A stretch of DNA of 21,211 bases from Chara braunii (lineage: Eukaryota > Streptophyta > Charophyceae > Charales > Characeae): NCBI GenBank assembly GCA_003427395.1, contig BFEA01000210.1:224535-245745 (forward strand), in the 5' to 3' direction. Under the pieces are notes generated by a model that made no database searches, was not told the origin of the DNA, and saw only the letters and a program-made list of their open reading frames with translations. How positions within the stretch are numbered: position 1 is the first letter of the stretch; each line of letters opens with the position of its first letter. Positions 1 to 9,210 of this stretch are shown here, one piece after another. Position numbers and translations under genes: made by a program.

Positions 1-22
1 AAAAAAAAAAAAAAAAAAAAAA
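1..22 (+). repeat. poly(A) run at window start
   Basis: There are 22 consecutive A at the left edge. This may be the tail of a retroelement that lies outside the window, or a plain homopolymer. Nothing to its left is visible, so the two cannot be told apart. Confidence 0.9.
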
Positions 23-40
23 CCTGGCACTCTGGGTCAT

Positions 41-466
41 ATGGAAACGCAGATGCACACGGACAATCGAGGGAGCAGAGGTGGCAAGGGCGGAAATGTG
101 GACTCTTCTGCTAAGCATGGCGGAGACCGAAATTCGAAGCAGATGACGAAAGACATCTTCACCCATGACGCGCAGACGAGAAAAGCACGCAGTCAAAAGA
201 GGGGTATTCCTGAGGGACTGGTTGTAAAAGGGCAAGGTTGCCACAATACCGGACAACAGGCTGATGTGGAAGAAGTGGCATCAGACTTAGCCGCAAGAAA
301 ACAGAATGCCATGAAGTCCGTGAAGGAGGAACAGTACGACGAGCACGAAAACGAGCAGTGTGATGAACAGGGGCAGGAAGACATACGAGGACAAATGGAA
401 GCTGAACCTCTCACTTTCCTTGTTGGGGTAACTTCGGCGCAGTCACGAAAACAGTTTGAAATTTGA
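41..466 (+). CDS. Unrecognised 141-codon reading frame
   Basis: This is an open frame from ATG to TGA with a hydrophilic, charged product. The N-terminal part is rich in Gly, Arg, Lys and Asp. Residues about 85-120 are Glu/Asp/Gln/Lys-rich (for example KEEQYDEHENEQCDEQGQE). I see no signal peptide, membrane segment or family motif. It is the longest frame in the first 1.3 kb and its composition is less repetitive than most spurious frames here. It could be an exon or an eroded gene fragment, but chance is equally possible. No function is assigned. Confidence 0.2.
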   Translation: METQMHTDNRGSRGGKGGNVDSSAKHGGDRNSKQMTKDIFTHDAQTRKARSQKRGIPEGLVVKGQGCHNTGQQADVEEVASDLAARKQNAMKSVKEEQYDEHENEQCDEQGQEDIRGQMEAEPLTFLVGVTSAQSRKQFEI

Positions 467-502
467 AAATCCATTTCAGGCAATCCCGCGAACACAACAC
501 AC

Positions 503-532
503 CCCCACCGGACCCCACCAGACCCCACCGGA
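503..532 (+). repeat. 10-bp tandem repeat, three units
   Basis: Three consecutive decamers read ccccaccgga, ccccaccaga and ccccaccgga. This is a small C-rich minisatellite with one substitution in the middle unit. Confidence 0.85.
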
Positions 533-588
533 CCCGAAACCTAGGTTATATGCATTCACCATTACCAGGCCTTTTTTGCGTCAAGTGT

Positions 589-689
589 GCATTTTCAAAC
601 TCAAACCCTGACTGCGCCGTAGTTTTCTCTTTCTTGTTTACCAGATGTCTATTTGAAAATGTCAAAGAAGCATTTTCAAACTCAAACCC
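589..689 (+). repeat. 20-bp direct repeat pair
   Basis: The 20-mer gcattttcaaactcaaaccc occurs identically at 589-608 and 670-689, 81 bp apart. Related tttgaaaat words lie between the copies and also just upstream near 455-470, so this is a small cluster of the same motif in both orientations. No function is evident. Confidence 0.85.
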
Positions 690-750
690 AGGGTGGAGCC
701 TGAGAGGAACAAGTGGGTAGGGCAAGCTGACAGTCAATCCTCCTACATGG

Positions 751-891
751 GAGTAATCAATGCTGGTCAGGGATCCTTGGGCCGTACGGAAGGAAGCATG
801 AGCGTGTACTCTACTTGCCAGGGGAAGAGGAACCGGGCTGACGCTCCCCAAAATGGAAAAGAAGCCAGGGCCATAAGGACCTGTTTTATTA

Positions 892-919
<28 letters not shown>
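751..919 (-). repeat. Dispersed repeat copy A, followed by an A26 run
   Basis: Positions 751-853 align with 1068-1183. Shared blocks include gagtaatcaatgctggtcag, ggaaggaagcatgag and the ggaaccgg.ctga.gctcccc segment. Copy A is followed, after about 40 bp, by a run of 26 A (894-919), as in a poly(A)-tailed retroposed sequence. If the run is a tail, the element would read on the plus strand. The similarity itself does not fix orientation. The overlapping reading frames are low-complexity shadows. Confidence 0.6.
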
Positions 920-924
<5 letters not shown>

Positions 925-1067
925 TAGAAAGATCCAGGATCTTTTGAGAATTGAACAACCAAAACGTGAAAGTCTCTGAAAGATCAAATCGGCAAGCAAA
1001 AGGAACCGTGCAGATAAGTTGGTTATTTAGTCACGTATGAATCTATAAACATCCTCCAGATTTCTGA

Positions 1068-1183
1068 GAGTAATCAATGCTGGTCAGGGGTCCTTTCGGC
1101 CAAATGGAAGGAAGCATGAGGGTGTTCTGGCTGTACTTTTGACTTGCCGGTGGAATAGGAACCGGACTGATGCTCCCCAGAAC
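1068..1183 (-). repeat. Dispersed repeat copy B
   Basis: This is a second, diverged copy of the sequence at 751-853, in the same orientation, with several small indels. Unlike copy A it has no A-run after it. The pair is either an old tandem duplication or two insertions of one short interspersed repeat. Confidence 0.6.
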
Positions 1184-2800
1184 GTACATGAAGCCTTTAG
1201 AAATGAAACTGAACCGCGTGGACAGAAGGAAGACGGACCAACCCACGTGGGGAAAGAAACTCGCCCCACCCCCCCCACTGCAGATGCATGTCAATCAGCA
1301 GCGCCTCTGTCTGTCATGGGGGTGCTATAACTGAGCAAGGGGGGTACGGCCCACAACAAACTATCTACCAATCAGACTATAAGTCGTGCAAAAGGAGCTC
1401 ACCCCCACTACAACAAACACACATTAATCCCCAGTGCCTCTACAAACCTTGAGGCCGCTATAGAGGGGTGCCAACAACAGAATGCATCCCAAGTTCAGCA
1501 AAGCTCCGATAGAACAGCGTAAGGTGAAAAGGCGATAAAGCAGTGCCAGCTGTCGCACGGCTCAAATTCAACCTGTATCAAGAAACCTACGAAAGGCACG
1601 ACGGATCACCAGAAAGACAAAACTTACAACCTACTCACTACAGGTAAAACAGAACTCAGTTGTGAAAGCAACATATAGCAAATGAGAGAACTCGGCCATG
1701 ATGGCAGCAAGATGATGAAAACACGAAACAGCACCTCTAGCTTGTCGAAGTAAAGTGACATGAAGTGACGTGAAGAATCAGTCAAACTACCACCCCCCCT
1801 TGTGACGAAGTCGAGGCGCTGTCGATCATAACTTGGACCTTTCTTCAAGAAACACCAGCTCGATGTCGTTCCAACAGACCTCCCACTCCAGGCGAGGACG
1901 CGCTCTTCCTTTTCAGCCCTCGTCACCCGACCAACCTCCACGATACAATGACAGCAGAGAAGCAAGGACCACAGATACACCCAGTTTCTCATGAAGATCT
2001 ACCTCCTCCCAAAGGCAGTCTCCCCTCCGTCCAACGTGCCAGCCTGCAGCACCATTCGACGAAGCGCAGAGCCGGAGCTAGCATTACAGACTTTGACAAG
2101 GCTGGCAAAACACTCTGGCACTGCGCCGACGCCACTGCCATCCAGCGCTGCTCCCGCCAGTGCAAAAAAACAAAACCGCCCAGTGCCATGCGCAGCAAGC
2201 AGGAAGAAGATACCCACCATGGAATCAACACAGCTTAGCACTCCATCACTGTCTGACCAACAGCTCATGCGTTGCAGAGTTTACGACAGCAGACAGCGTC
2301 CACCAGGCTTGCCCGAATACTGGCGCTGGAGATAGCGTGAGGGATGGCGCTGGAGATGGTGCACATAAAGCACATAAGCCAAACACCATAGACGGTACAC
2401 GACGGCCCGACAGCATGCAGCCGCACTAGAACTCTATTTCGCCATAGCTTGCTAGTCGCGTCGACAAGGCAGCACGCCACAACCCAGCGCAACGTGCGGC
2501 CAAGAGACGATTCACCGAGCCGGGCAGCATGGTGCGTGGCGGCACAGCGCCCCCTAGACCCTCAGAGTACTGATGTTTGTAAATTGAAAACCTATTCTTC
2601 AGTCCCTGTTCAGTGCCCCCATTGTTTTGCATGGGAGAACCACTTTGCCAATTTTTTTGGCGAGGCGCTGGAGAGTGACATACCGGCTTCCTCATCGGTA
2701 GAGGGATAGGTGTCGTCGACTGTGAGGTGGCGAGACGAGGAAGAAAGAACCTGAAAGAAGAAAGGGGAAGATGAGACACTGAGACACTGAGACTCTGTAT
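1184..2800. other. No recognisable gene
   Basis: Several frames of 60-122 codons exist on both strands (for example 1624-1992 minus and 1991-2335 plus). They overlap one another and none has a recognisable motif or a convincing composition. Small features are a C/G-run region near 1268-1278 and a duplicated ggcgctggagat word at 2321 and 2345. I could not support any RNA gene or element boundary here. Confidence 0.5.
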
Positions 2801-3600
2801 TCATTGATTACTACTGGAAACAATCCTCCTCCTCCTCCTCTTGTTCTTCTCTTCCTTAGTCTAAACTCTTGTCGACTTGCCATCTCTTGGTTTGTGGCAT
2901 TCATTGAGCATCATGATATACAAGCATGGTGTTGATGCTGCGAGCTTCTGAGTGATGGATTCATTACAAGGAAAACGATAGTCTTTTGTTCTTTAAGTTT
3001 TATGGTTCAGCTTATGCATGGCATTTGATGTGTGTTTCTCACTATGTCAAATATGTATTCCATGCAGGTCCTGTCTTAAAAAGGCTTCTAGTTTGTGCTT
3101 GAGGTTTTCGAAATGCTCAATGGGCATAAAAGGGTAAATAATACTAAATATAAATTTTGATAACCATGAGAGCTTGAATGAGCATGGATGCACTTTACTG
3201 AAGAGTATGTGAAGTGTCACAAACTCACGAGCACAAGAAGTGCTCGTGCACTGCTATTCTGTACTTGCTCTGGTCAGATAACACAGAAAGAACGCAGACA
3301 AAAAGGACTAGAAAAAGGCAGAAGGAAAACATTAAAAAAAAAGGCTGCCACGGAACCGGGGGGGGGGGGGGGGACACCGGGGGTATATGCATGGGTGGGA
3401 AAGACACAAGTTTGTGACTTGTCAAACACATGAATTCATCATGATATATCAAATATGCACAACCATGGAATCCTCCAACCTAGCAAATCACAGTGGCTGA
3501 GCCTACTTGGGGTCGAATGCACATAATGATCGCCAGAAAAAGAAAAGAAAAAAAACACCTACCAGATCTGGAAATCTCCACCTCCTGACTGTCTCTGTCT
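2801..3600. other. Non-coding stretch with homopolymer and TCC runs
   Basis: A short TCC run (about 2826-2841) is followed by moderately AT-rich sequence without a supported gene. A run of 16 G lies at 3358-3373, just after an A-rich segment (about 3268-3341). Two frames running into the G run give only poly-Gly or poly-Pro shadows. The stretch lies on the 3' side of the transposase gene and may contain its terminal inverted repeat. I could not identify a matching arm by eye. Confidence 0.5.
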
Positions 3601-3611
3601 TCCTGCAATGT

Positions 3612-3932
3612 CTAGTATCTACCCAGATATGTGCTACCAACGTGTGCAGTGAGAATAAGTACAACTAAAACTGCAACCTCTACCTCCCTACTATGCATGC
3701 CCGGCACGCTGTATGCTACCGATGTGTGCAAAATTGTCATCGCTGTGCAAATCCCAAGCAGTGTCTGCGTAACTCTCACTACGAATGCTGGTGGCAATGT
3801 CAGCATTACATCTATACATAACAGAACCACCATTGCCAACATGGTCTCTAGACCTGTGTCCACGCCGGCTCCCTCTCCTGTGCGCTTTGCGTGCCTCTTC
3901 ATCATGTCATATACTGCATATGACACCTGCAA
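3612..3932 (-). CDS. Small hydrophobic frame overlapping the MULE 3' end (unrecognised)
   Basis: This 106-codon frame starts within the last codons of the transposase gene, overlapping it by 26 nt in a different frame. The product has two hydrophobic stretches that could span a membrane: about residues 30-60 (around MLAMVVLLCIDVMLTLP) and about 84-100 (VEVAVLVVLILTAHVG). The N-terminus is basic. I recognise no family. It could be a second MULE-borne reading frame, a downstream exon reached by splicing out of the transposase frame, or chance. Its position directly after a real gene on the same strand is the main reason to list it. Confidence 0.22.
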   Translation of the reverse strand: MQVSYAVYDMMKRHAKRTGEGAGVDTGLETMLAMVVLLCIDVMLTLPPAFVVRVTQTLLGICTAMTILHTSVAYSVPGMHSREVEVAVLVVLILTAHVGSTYLGRY

Positions 3933-6900
3933 CTCTGTTTCCTCCTAGTTGGGCCGTTGCCTCTTCAACACATGCACTCCTGGGCAGTGCCTCATCCCCC
4001 CTCCCCTTGAGAATGGGAAGGAGTACCTCTCCTGCTTGCGGCCTGGTGTCATGCGTGGAGCCATTCCCCTGTGAGACATCATCTGTAACATGTCTAGCAC
4101 GTATGGCTGTATCCGACGGCCTTGCTCTGCCATGCTGCTCATCTCCGTCAGCATCGACGGGAACATGACGTATGCGAATGTCTAAGTCGATGATATCATC
4201 CACTCCACCCTCCTCTTTGGAATGAGAATCCTCATGCCCTTCATCCTCATCGGGAGGCATGTACACTGCGGGCTTGCTGTCATCAGCTCCAGTCCCAGGT
4301 CGTGGATCTGGACGACCTTCAGACTTTCGGGGACGCCCTCTGGGTCGTTTGGGAGGAGGCGTACCATCTGGGAGTGGCTTGCGGGGTCGCCCCCTGGGAT
4401 GTGTCTCGCGAGCTGTGCTGTCATCTATCGTGCCAAGTGTGCCCTCTTCCGCTCTCTCCTGCCTGCCCTCGGCCTGAGTCTGCAAGGGTGCCGCCAGGTC
4501 CTTATCCTTGCCTGCAGCTCGAGCTTGTTTGTCAGCTGCATGAGTACAAGTTGACTTTTTGTGACCATACGTCCCGCACAGGCCACATCTCTGCTTAATC
4601 ACTCCGAGTCCCTTGTGCCGAGTGATGTTATGGGCCTTCTTTCGGTGCCCTGCCTTGGGAACAGCCTCAAATGGCCCGATCTCTTCCTCCGTCACTGTGC
4701 TCTGCCACTCTGCAGGCAGAGGGGCAGGGGATATCCCTCCCTCATAAGACGCCCTCAACGCTGACACAGTAAAGCACGGATGAAAGAACTTGTGCACCTC
4801 TAGCTGTTCTGCTGACATTGCAGCAACAGCATGCCGACATGGCCGGTGCAACACTGCCCACCACCCACAATCACAGGTGCGTGCATCAAGATCCACCTGT
4901 CTGCTTACCCTTGCAGATGTGGGGGTGTCAGCTCCTCTGACCTCATATTTACCAGCCGCAGTGCTCTTGGGGACCCAAAAACGTGCAGCCTGAATAACAG
5001 GATCGAGCAACCTCCGCTGCACACGTGGTGGGACGACACCTTGGAAACGAGCCGCTGCATCTCTCCGCTCGTCGAACCACTGCTGCAAACGCTCCCTAAT
5101 AGCCTCACAGAGGTGCATAGGTGGAAGCTCATGAGCATCCCCCAACACATCGATAAGGGAGTCAACATGGTTCGACAACGCATCAAAGCGGCATCCGCCC
5201 AAACCACATGCAGATGCCCAGTGCTCAGGGGGAAACTGCTGGAACAAGCGTGTCACTGGCTCACGAGAGCCTGCTGCAGCCTGCATCGCTGACACCACAC
5301 CATCAAACGTGTGCTGTTTGGGCACACGAGCAGCCCTCCACATTAAGCCTCCGAGACCAGGAATGTCATACACCCCCTTTATACTATTTAGGATGTGCCT
5401 CATGCAAGAAGCATGAAACACGTCCCCAAAAACGTGCTCCACCGCTGCGAGGATACCCGGTTGTCTATCCGATATGAACGCCAATCGAGGGTGCATGCGC
5501 TCAACTGTGCGCAATGCATTGCTCAACATCGTTAGGAACCAAGTCCAGTGGGACTTGTCCTCAGTGGAAACCACCCCAAATGCCACAGGGTACAGCCTTC
5601 CCATTGCATCATACCCGGTAGCTGTGAGCAGGGTACGCGGTGTACGGCCCGTCAAGCGTGCGGTGCCAATCGCCAGTACGGGGCGACAATGCACGAACCC
5701 CTTAAGACATGTGCCAAATGCGGAAAAAAATCTAACAAAAGAAGACGCCCCGTCCCACTCGACAGAGGCAACAGTGCCCGGGTTACAATCCTGCAACTGT
5801 CTGCAGTAAGTCTGGAGGTGTCTGTACCCATCATCGTTATCGGCACTGACGAGGGTGACAGCCATGTCCCGAGCACGATATGCCACATCGTACGGCAACA
5901 GCTGGCCGCATTCGCTCTCCAACTCCGAGATGATCTGTGCAACACTCACTGCTGGAGTGTTGCGCACCACCTCTGCAATAATCTTGGATGCCCACCTAGC
6001 ACCAGCATGCTGATTGCGGTCCTTGAAATGCATCTTGCAACCCTTGTCGTGGGGCCTCACAAGGTTCACAACTATTGGAGCACCCACACGATCGTTGGGT
6101 GCACGTGCAGATACGTGCCAAGTGCAACCTGGGGATGAGCAGGATGCGGCGAATCGGGTCTGGCTCGACCGAATGGTCTCAAACTCAAAATTACATGCCA
6201 CGGCATACCGGACGAGGCTGTCCCGTAGACTAGTCATGTCAGGAAACTGCTGGCCTTTGCGTAAAGCCAGGGCTCCCACAATGTGGGCACCAGCTGCGCA
6301 GCCAGCTGGAACACCTGCATCTGAGTCCTTCACAGGCTGCAAGCCCCCATGCATCATTCTGATAGTCGCTTGCATGCGAGCAAGGTCGGCGTCAGTGTAA
6401 CATCGTCCATCACTGCACTGTGCGCCGGAATTGTCCCCCGCCCTTTCCACTGGAGGAGAGTGTGGCTGGCGGACTACCGTCGACTGCGCAGGTGAAAGCG
6501 GGGGCTCTGAATGTCTCGCCTTGGGCAGCCCGTTACCCTCTTTGACAGGTAAACGCACCCCATGCACTGGGAACTGCTGATGCAGAGCTGCAAAGTATGC
6601 CTCCAACCTTGCAACCCTTGATATCAACTCCTCAATCTCTGCATCATGTGAGGGCCTGCTGGTCGTTCCAGGCTGCGCAGTGGGGACTCTTTCAGCAGCG
6701 ATATCAGAACGTCGAAGTTGTTCAGTGCCATGAGACACGGGAACGTCTGGAGAAGGCTGTGAATGTGGCAGCGTGACTGAAGGCTGTGGAGGAATGCTCG
6801 ACGACACAGGGGGAGGGGAAACGCCGCTACACATCCATGGAGGTGCAACAACCTGCATTGTGTACGGCACCCATTGTTTCACCACGGGGTCTAAATACCC

Positions 6901-7509
6901 GTGCAAAACCGATGACGATGCTCCGAAGTACATCTCCAACCTTGCAACCCTTGATGCCAACTGCTCAAGCTCTGCATCAGGTGAGCGCTTGCCATTCGTT
7001 CCAGGCTGCTCAGCAAGGACTGTGTCTGGGGCAACAACGGGACGTGGAAGCTGGTCAGTCCCATGCGTAGCAGGAACGTGTGGAGAAGGCTGTGAATGTG
7101 GGAGATTGACCAGATGTTGTGGAGGAATGCTGGCCGACAGCGGGCCCATAACACGATCACCCATCCACGGGGAGACAACCTGTGTTGTGTACGGCACCCA
7201 TTGTTTCACCACGGGGTCGAAGTACCCATGCAAAACCGATGACGACAAGGATGAGAAGAGCAGCGGTGTAGGTGCCGATGTGGGGTTGGCTGTTATGCCC
7301 TCCGGTGCAAGGTAACATGCAGGGGCTGTCGTCGTAGAGCCACCGAACGTCCCAGCAACGGGACGCTGACCAAGAACAGAGGTCGGCAATGAAGAGCTGG
7401 GAGCTGACACAGCAGGTGTCTGCGCTGCCTGCGAACCGGAGGGAGGACGGAGACCGTGGTCTTGCGTCAAAGGTTGGTTGTCGGCTGTGATTTGACGTTC
7501 CTCTTGCAT
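3907..7509 (-). CDS. Mutator-like element (MULE) transposase
   Basis: This is a 1200-residue uninterrupted frame, much longer than a chance frame. Such proteins bind the element's ends and cut and join DNA in the nucleus. Domains in order: a low-complexity N-terminus with two tandem 109-residue blocks (89-197 and 198-306), each ending in a heptad-like segment (SRVARLE); a MuDR-type DNA-binding zinc domain (about 418-492; candidate ligands C457, C462, H487, C491); a MULE transposase domain (about 600-710) with CRPV, LLTATGYDAMGRLYPVAFGVV, SHWTWFL, ISDRQPG (D681) and CMRHILN (C702, H705); a SWIM zinc finger (C879, C881, C891, H893); a CCHC zinc knuckle (C975, C978, H983, C988); two AT-hooks (RGRPRK, 1039-1044 and 1057-1062); and an acidic tail. 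Where MULEs have Asp in the [L/I]DGT-like motif this protein has Gly615 (AIGT), a likely loss of the first catalytic Asp. It may be an inactive copy with an intact frame, or a domesticated protein. The start was chosen as the first ATG, just after a good 3' splice site. The family call is firm; activity is doubtful. Confidence 0.93.
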   Translation of the reverse strand: MQEERQITADNQPLTQDHGLRPPSGSQAAQTPAVSAPSSSLPTSVLGQRPVAGTFGGSTTTAPACYLAPEGITANPTSAPTPLLFSSLSSSVLHGYFDPVVKQWVPYTTQVVSPWMGDRVMGPLSASIPPQHLVNLPHSQPSPHVPATHGTDQLPRPVVAPDTVLAEQPGTNGKRSPDAELEQLASRVARLEMYFGASSSVLHGYLDPVVKQWVPYTMQVVAPPWMCSGVSPPPVSSSIPPQPSVTLPHSQPSPDVPVSHGTEQLRRSDIAAERVPTAQPGTTSRPSHDAEIEELISRVARLEAYFAALHQQFPVHGVRLPVKEGNGLPKARHSEPPLSPAQSTVVRQPHSPPVERAGDNSGAQCSDGRCYTDADLARMQATIRMMHGGLQPVKDSDAGVPAGCAAGAHIVGALALRKGQQFPDMTSLRDSLVRYAVACNFEFETIRSSQTRFAASCSSPGCTWHVSARAPNDRVGAPIVVNLVRPHDKGCKMHFKDRNQHAGARWASKIIAEVVRNTPAVSVAQIISELESECGQLLPYDVAYRARDMAVTLVSADNDDGYRHLQTYCRQLQDCNPGTVASVEWDGASSFVRFFSAFGTCLKGFVHCRPVLAIGTARLTGRTPRTLLTATGYDAMGRLYPVAFGVVSTEDKSHWTWFLTMLSNALRTVERMHPRLAFISDRQPGILAAVEHVFGDVFHASCMRHILNSIKGVYDIPGLGGLMWRAARVPKQHTFDGVVSAMQAAAGSREPVTRLFQQFPPEHWASACGLGGCRFDALSNHVDSLIDVLGDAHELPPMHLCEAIRERLQQWFDERRDAAARFQGVVPPRVQRRLLDPVIQAARFWVPKSTAAGKYEVRGADTPTSARVSRQVDLDARTCDCGWWAVLHRPCRHAVAAMSAEQLEVHKFFHPCFTVSALRASYEGGISPAPLPAEWQSTVTEEEIGPFEAVPKAGHRKKAHNITRHKGLGVIKQRCGLCGTYGHKKSTCTHAADKQARAAGKDKDLAAPLQTQAEGRQERAEEGTLGTIDDSTARETHPRGRPRKPLPDGTPPPKRPRGRPRKSEGRPDPRPGTGADDSKPAVYMPPDEDEGHEDSHSKEEGGVDDIIDLDIRIRHVPVDADGDEQHGRARPSDTAIRARHVTDDVSQGNGSTHDTRPQAGEVLLPILKGRGDEALPRSACVEEATAQLGGNRVAGVICSI
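6592..7245 (-). repeat. In-frame 327-bp tandem duplication inside the MULE gene
   Basis: The duplication covers 7245-6919 and 6918-6592 on the minus strand and encodes two 109-residue blocks. Each begins SSSVLHGY(F/L)DPVVKQWVPYT and ends DAE(L/I)E(Q/E)L.SRVARLE.YF. The period, read from the conserved tgtacggcac word at 6861 and 7188, is exactly 327 bp, so the frame is kept. The copies have diverged by substitutions and compensating indels. The repeated block pairs a Pro/Ser-rich linker with a possible short coiled coil. Confidence 0.9.
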
Positions 7510-7517
7510 GGTGATAC

Positions 7518-7540
7518 CTGGAAATCAGAAGACAACACAT
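7518..7540 (-). promoter_or_regulatory. Putative 3' splice site upstream of the transposase ATG
   Basis: On the minus strand the bases just before the ATG read a pyrimidine-rich stretch ending gatttccag, then gtatcacc and ATG. The stretch contains a possible branch sequence (ctgat). This matches a eukaryotic intron acceptor, with the AG at plus positions 7518-7519. It suggests a 5' UTR intron or an upstream exon hidden in the CAG-rich region beyond. I did not identify a matching donor. Confidence 0.4.
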
Positions 7541-7711
7541 CCCTGCCTTGTAAGAAGAAAGAGAACACAGTTCTTACATTGACATGAATGCTGCATCATG
7601 GCCAAACAGCCCAAAAAATGAACACACGGATGAGCAAAGCCGAAAAAGAGCGAGAACCAATGCAGCAGGATCTGAAACAGCAGTGACATAAGCAGTACCA
7701 GAAGCAGGTTA

Positions 7712-8425
7712 GAGCAGCAGCAGCTGCATACAGGGTACCAGTACCCACAGCAGCTGCATACAGGGTACCAGTACCCACAGCAGCAGCAGCAGCGACCATT
7801 AGCAGCAGATGCTGGTCCTGGAGCATCAAGCACGCAAGCTGCAGCGGTAGCAGGAAGCAGCAACAGGTAGCAGCAGCGGGACCAGGAGCAGGATCTGCGG
7901 CAGCAAGCAGCAGTGGTAGCAGCGGCGCCAGCAGCAGTACCAGCACCCGTAGCAGCACCAGTAGCAGAACCAGTAGCAGCAGCAGCACCACCGCTACCAC
8001 CAGGTACCTGCAGTCATTAGCAGCGCCAGCAGCAGCAGCAGCCGGATCAGCAGCAGAAACTGCTGCAGCAAGTACCAGGACCCACAGCAGCAGCAGCAGC
8101 GAACATTAGCAGCAGATGCTGGTCCTGGAGCATCAAGCAGCAAGCAGCAACAGGTAGCAGCAGCGGGACCAGAAGCAGGATAGCAGCAAGCAGCAGTGGT
8201 AGCAGCCGCGCCAGCAGCAGCAGCAGCACCACCGCTACCACCAGGTACCAGCAGTCATTAGCAGCGCCAGCAGCAGCAGCAGCCGGATCGGCAGCAGAAG
8301 CAGCTGCAGCCAAGTACCAGATAGGAGAAAGCATTAGCAGGAGCCGGGAGGCAGAACCAGGCATTTGCAGCAGCAACATCAGCAGGAGCAGCTGCAGGAG
8401 AAGCAAGCGCGAATCATCAATATCA
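7712..8425 (+). repeat. Degenerate CAG/CAGCAG-rich minisatellite with higher-order duplication
   Basis: Nearly all of this stretch is built from AGC/CAG words with GTA, ACC and GGA interruptions. A perfect 30-bp tandem pair lies at 7721-7750 and 7751-7780 and contains a small gggta/taccc inverted repeat. A larger block starting near 7786 is repeated from about 8093 (the cga(c/a)cattagcagcagatg word at 7793 and 8100, period about 307 bp), with internal deletions in the second copy. All six frames give only Gln/Ser/Ala, Leu or Cys runs, so I read it as non-coding. It lies on the 5' side of the MULE gene, possibly within its upstream intron. Confidence 0.85.
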
Positions 8426-9100
8426 GGGGCAGCAGCAAGTAGCAGGCAGCATTGCTACCAGCAGCTGCGGCATCAGTACACGACCAAACCATCATCAGCA
8501 GTGGTAGCTACTGTAACAGTAAAGGGGGGCAGCAGCAGGAGCCGCTTAGGCTGCGATCACCGACCACCAAACATAAGCACGAGGGACTGCACCTTCAGCA
8601 CGACGTGCACGATGACCTGTGACCTGTGACCCCTGCTAAACCCACCTCCGGCAGGACATGCACGGGGACCTATGACCCCTACTGAACCCGAGAGTGAAGA
8701 TAGAAGTCCTAGGACGGATGTGCATCATACCGTCGCCTCAAAGAATGATGTTGGGGAAAGAATATGCAACGGAGGTGCGAGTGTAAGGTCTAGAATCAAT
8801 GCCTGCCGCCCCTCTATCTAAACCTCTTCACCAGCTCACGACTCCTTTAGCTCGTACTATTCATCGAGTGTTGAAGGGATCAGTGATGATCGTCCGATGA
8901 TCAAGCGTGTGAGCTACCAGCAAGGTACAAGATGATAAACACCCCCAAGATCCCCCGGCTCATCTCTCGTCAATCCGGAGACCAATGTGAGAGCATGATG
9001 CACTAGCACAAGCTTAGCTACAGCAGCTAGACGAAGGGGTGCGCTGGCAAGCTTGGGCCCACGATCGTAGCTAACACAATGCCACCAAGAACAGGAGACC
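8426..9100. other. No recognisable gene
   Basis: The sequence is of mixed composition with no supported frame. A short internal near-repeat is visible around 8611-8690, where gacctgtgacccctgct and gacctatgacccctact each precede an aaccc word. Nothing else was recognised. Confidence 0.5.
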
Positions 9101-9104
9101 AGAA

Positions 9105-9210
9105 CAGGGAGACAAAAAGAAAGGAGGAGGAAGGAGGAAAAAGAAGGGGGAGGAGGAGAGAAGAGGGAAGAGAGAAAAAGGATCAGGCGGAGCAAAGGAA
9201 GAAGAGGAAC
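9105..9210 (+). repeat. Long polypurine tract
   Basis: About 100 bp on the plus strand are almost entirely A and G (AAAGG, GGAGGA, GAGAAG words), continuing less strictly to about 9215. The overlapping 142-codon plus frame (9079-9507) is Lys/Arg/Glu-rich for this reason, and I do not call it a gene. A second, shorter purine-rich stretch lies at about 9446-9496. Such tracts can adopt triplex (H-DNA) structure. Confidence 0.75.

Noticed and set aside
751-853. Similarity of ggaaccgggctgacgctcccc (reverse strand) to the stem-loop family
   Set aside because: The loop-like cccggttcc is shared, but the flanking arms do not pair, so it was not counted as a copy.
7525-8406. Leu- and Cys-rich minus-strand frames
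   Set aside because: They are translations of CTG/TGC repeats; frame and composition are dictated by the minisatellite.
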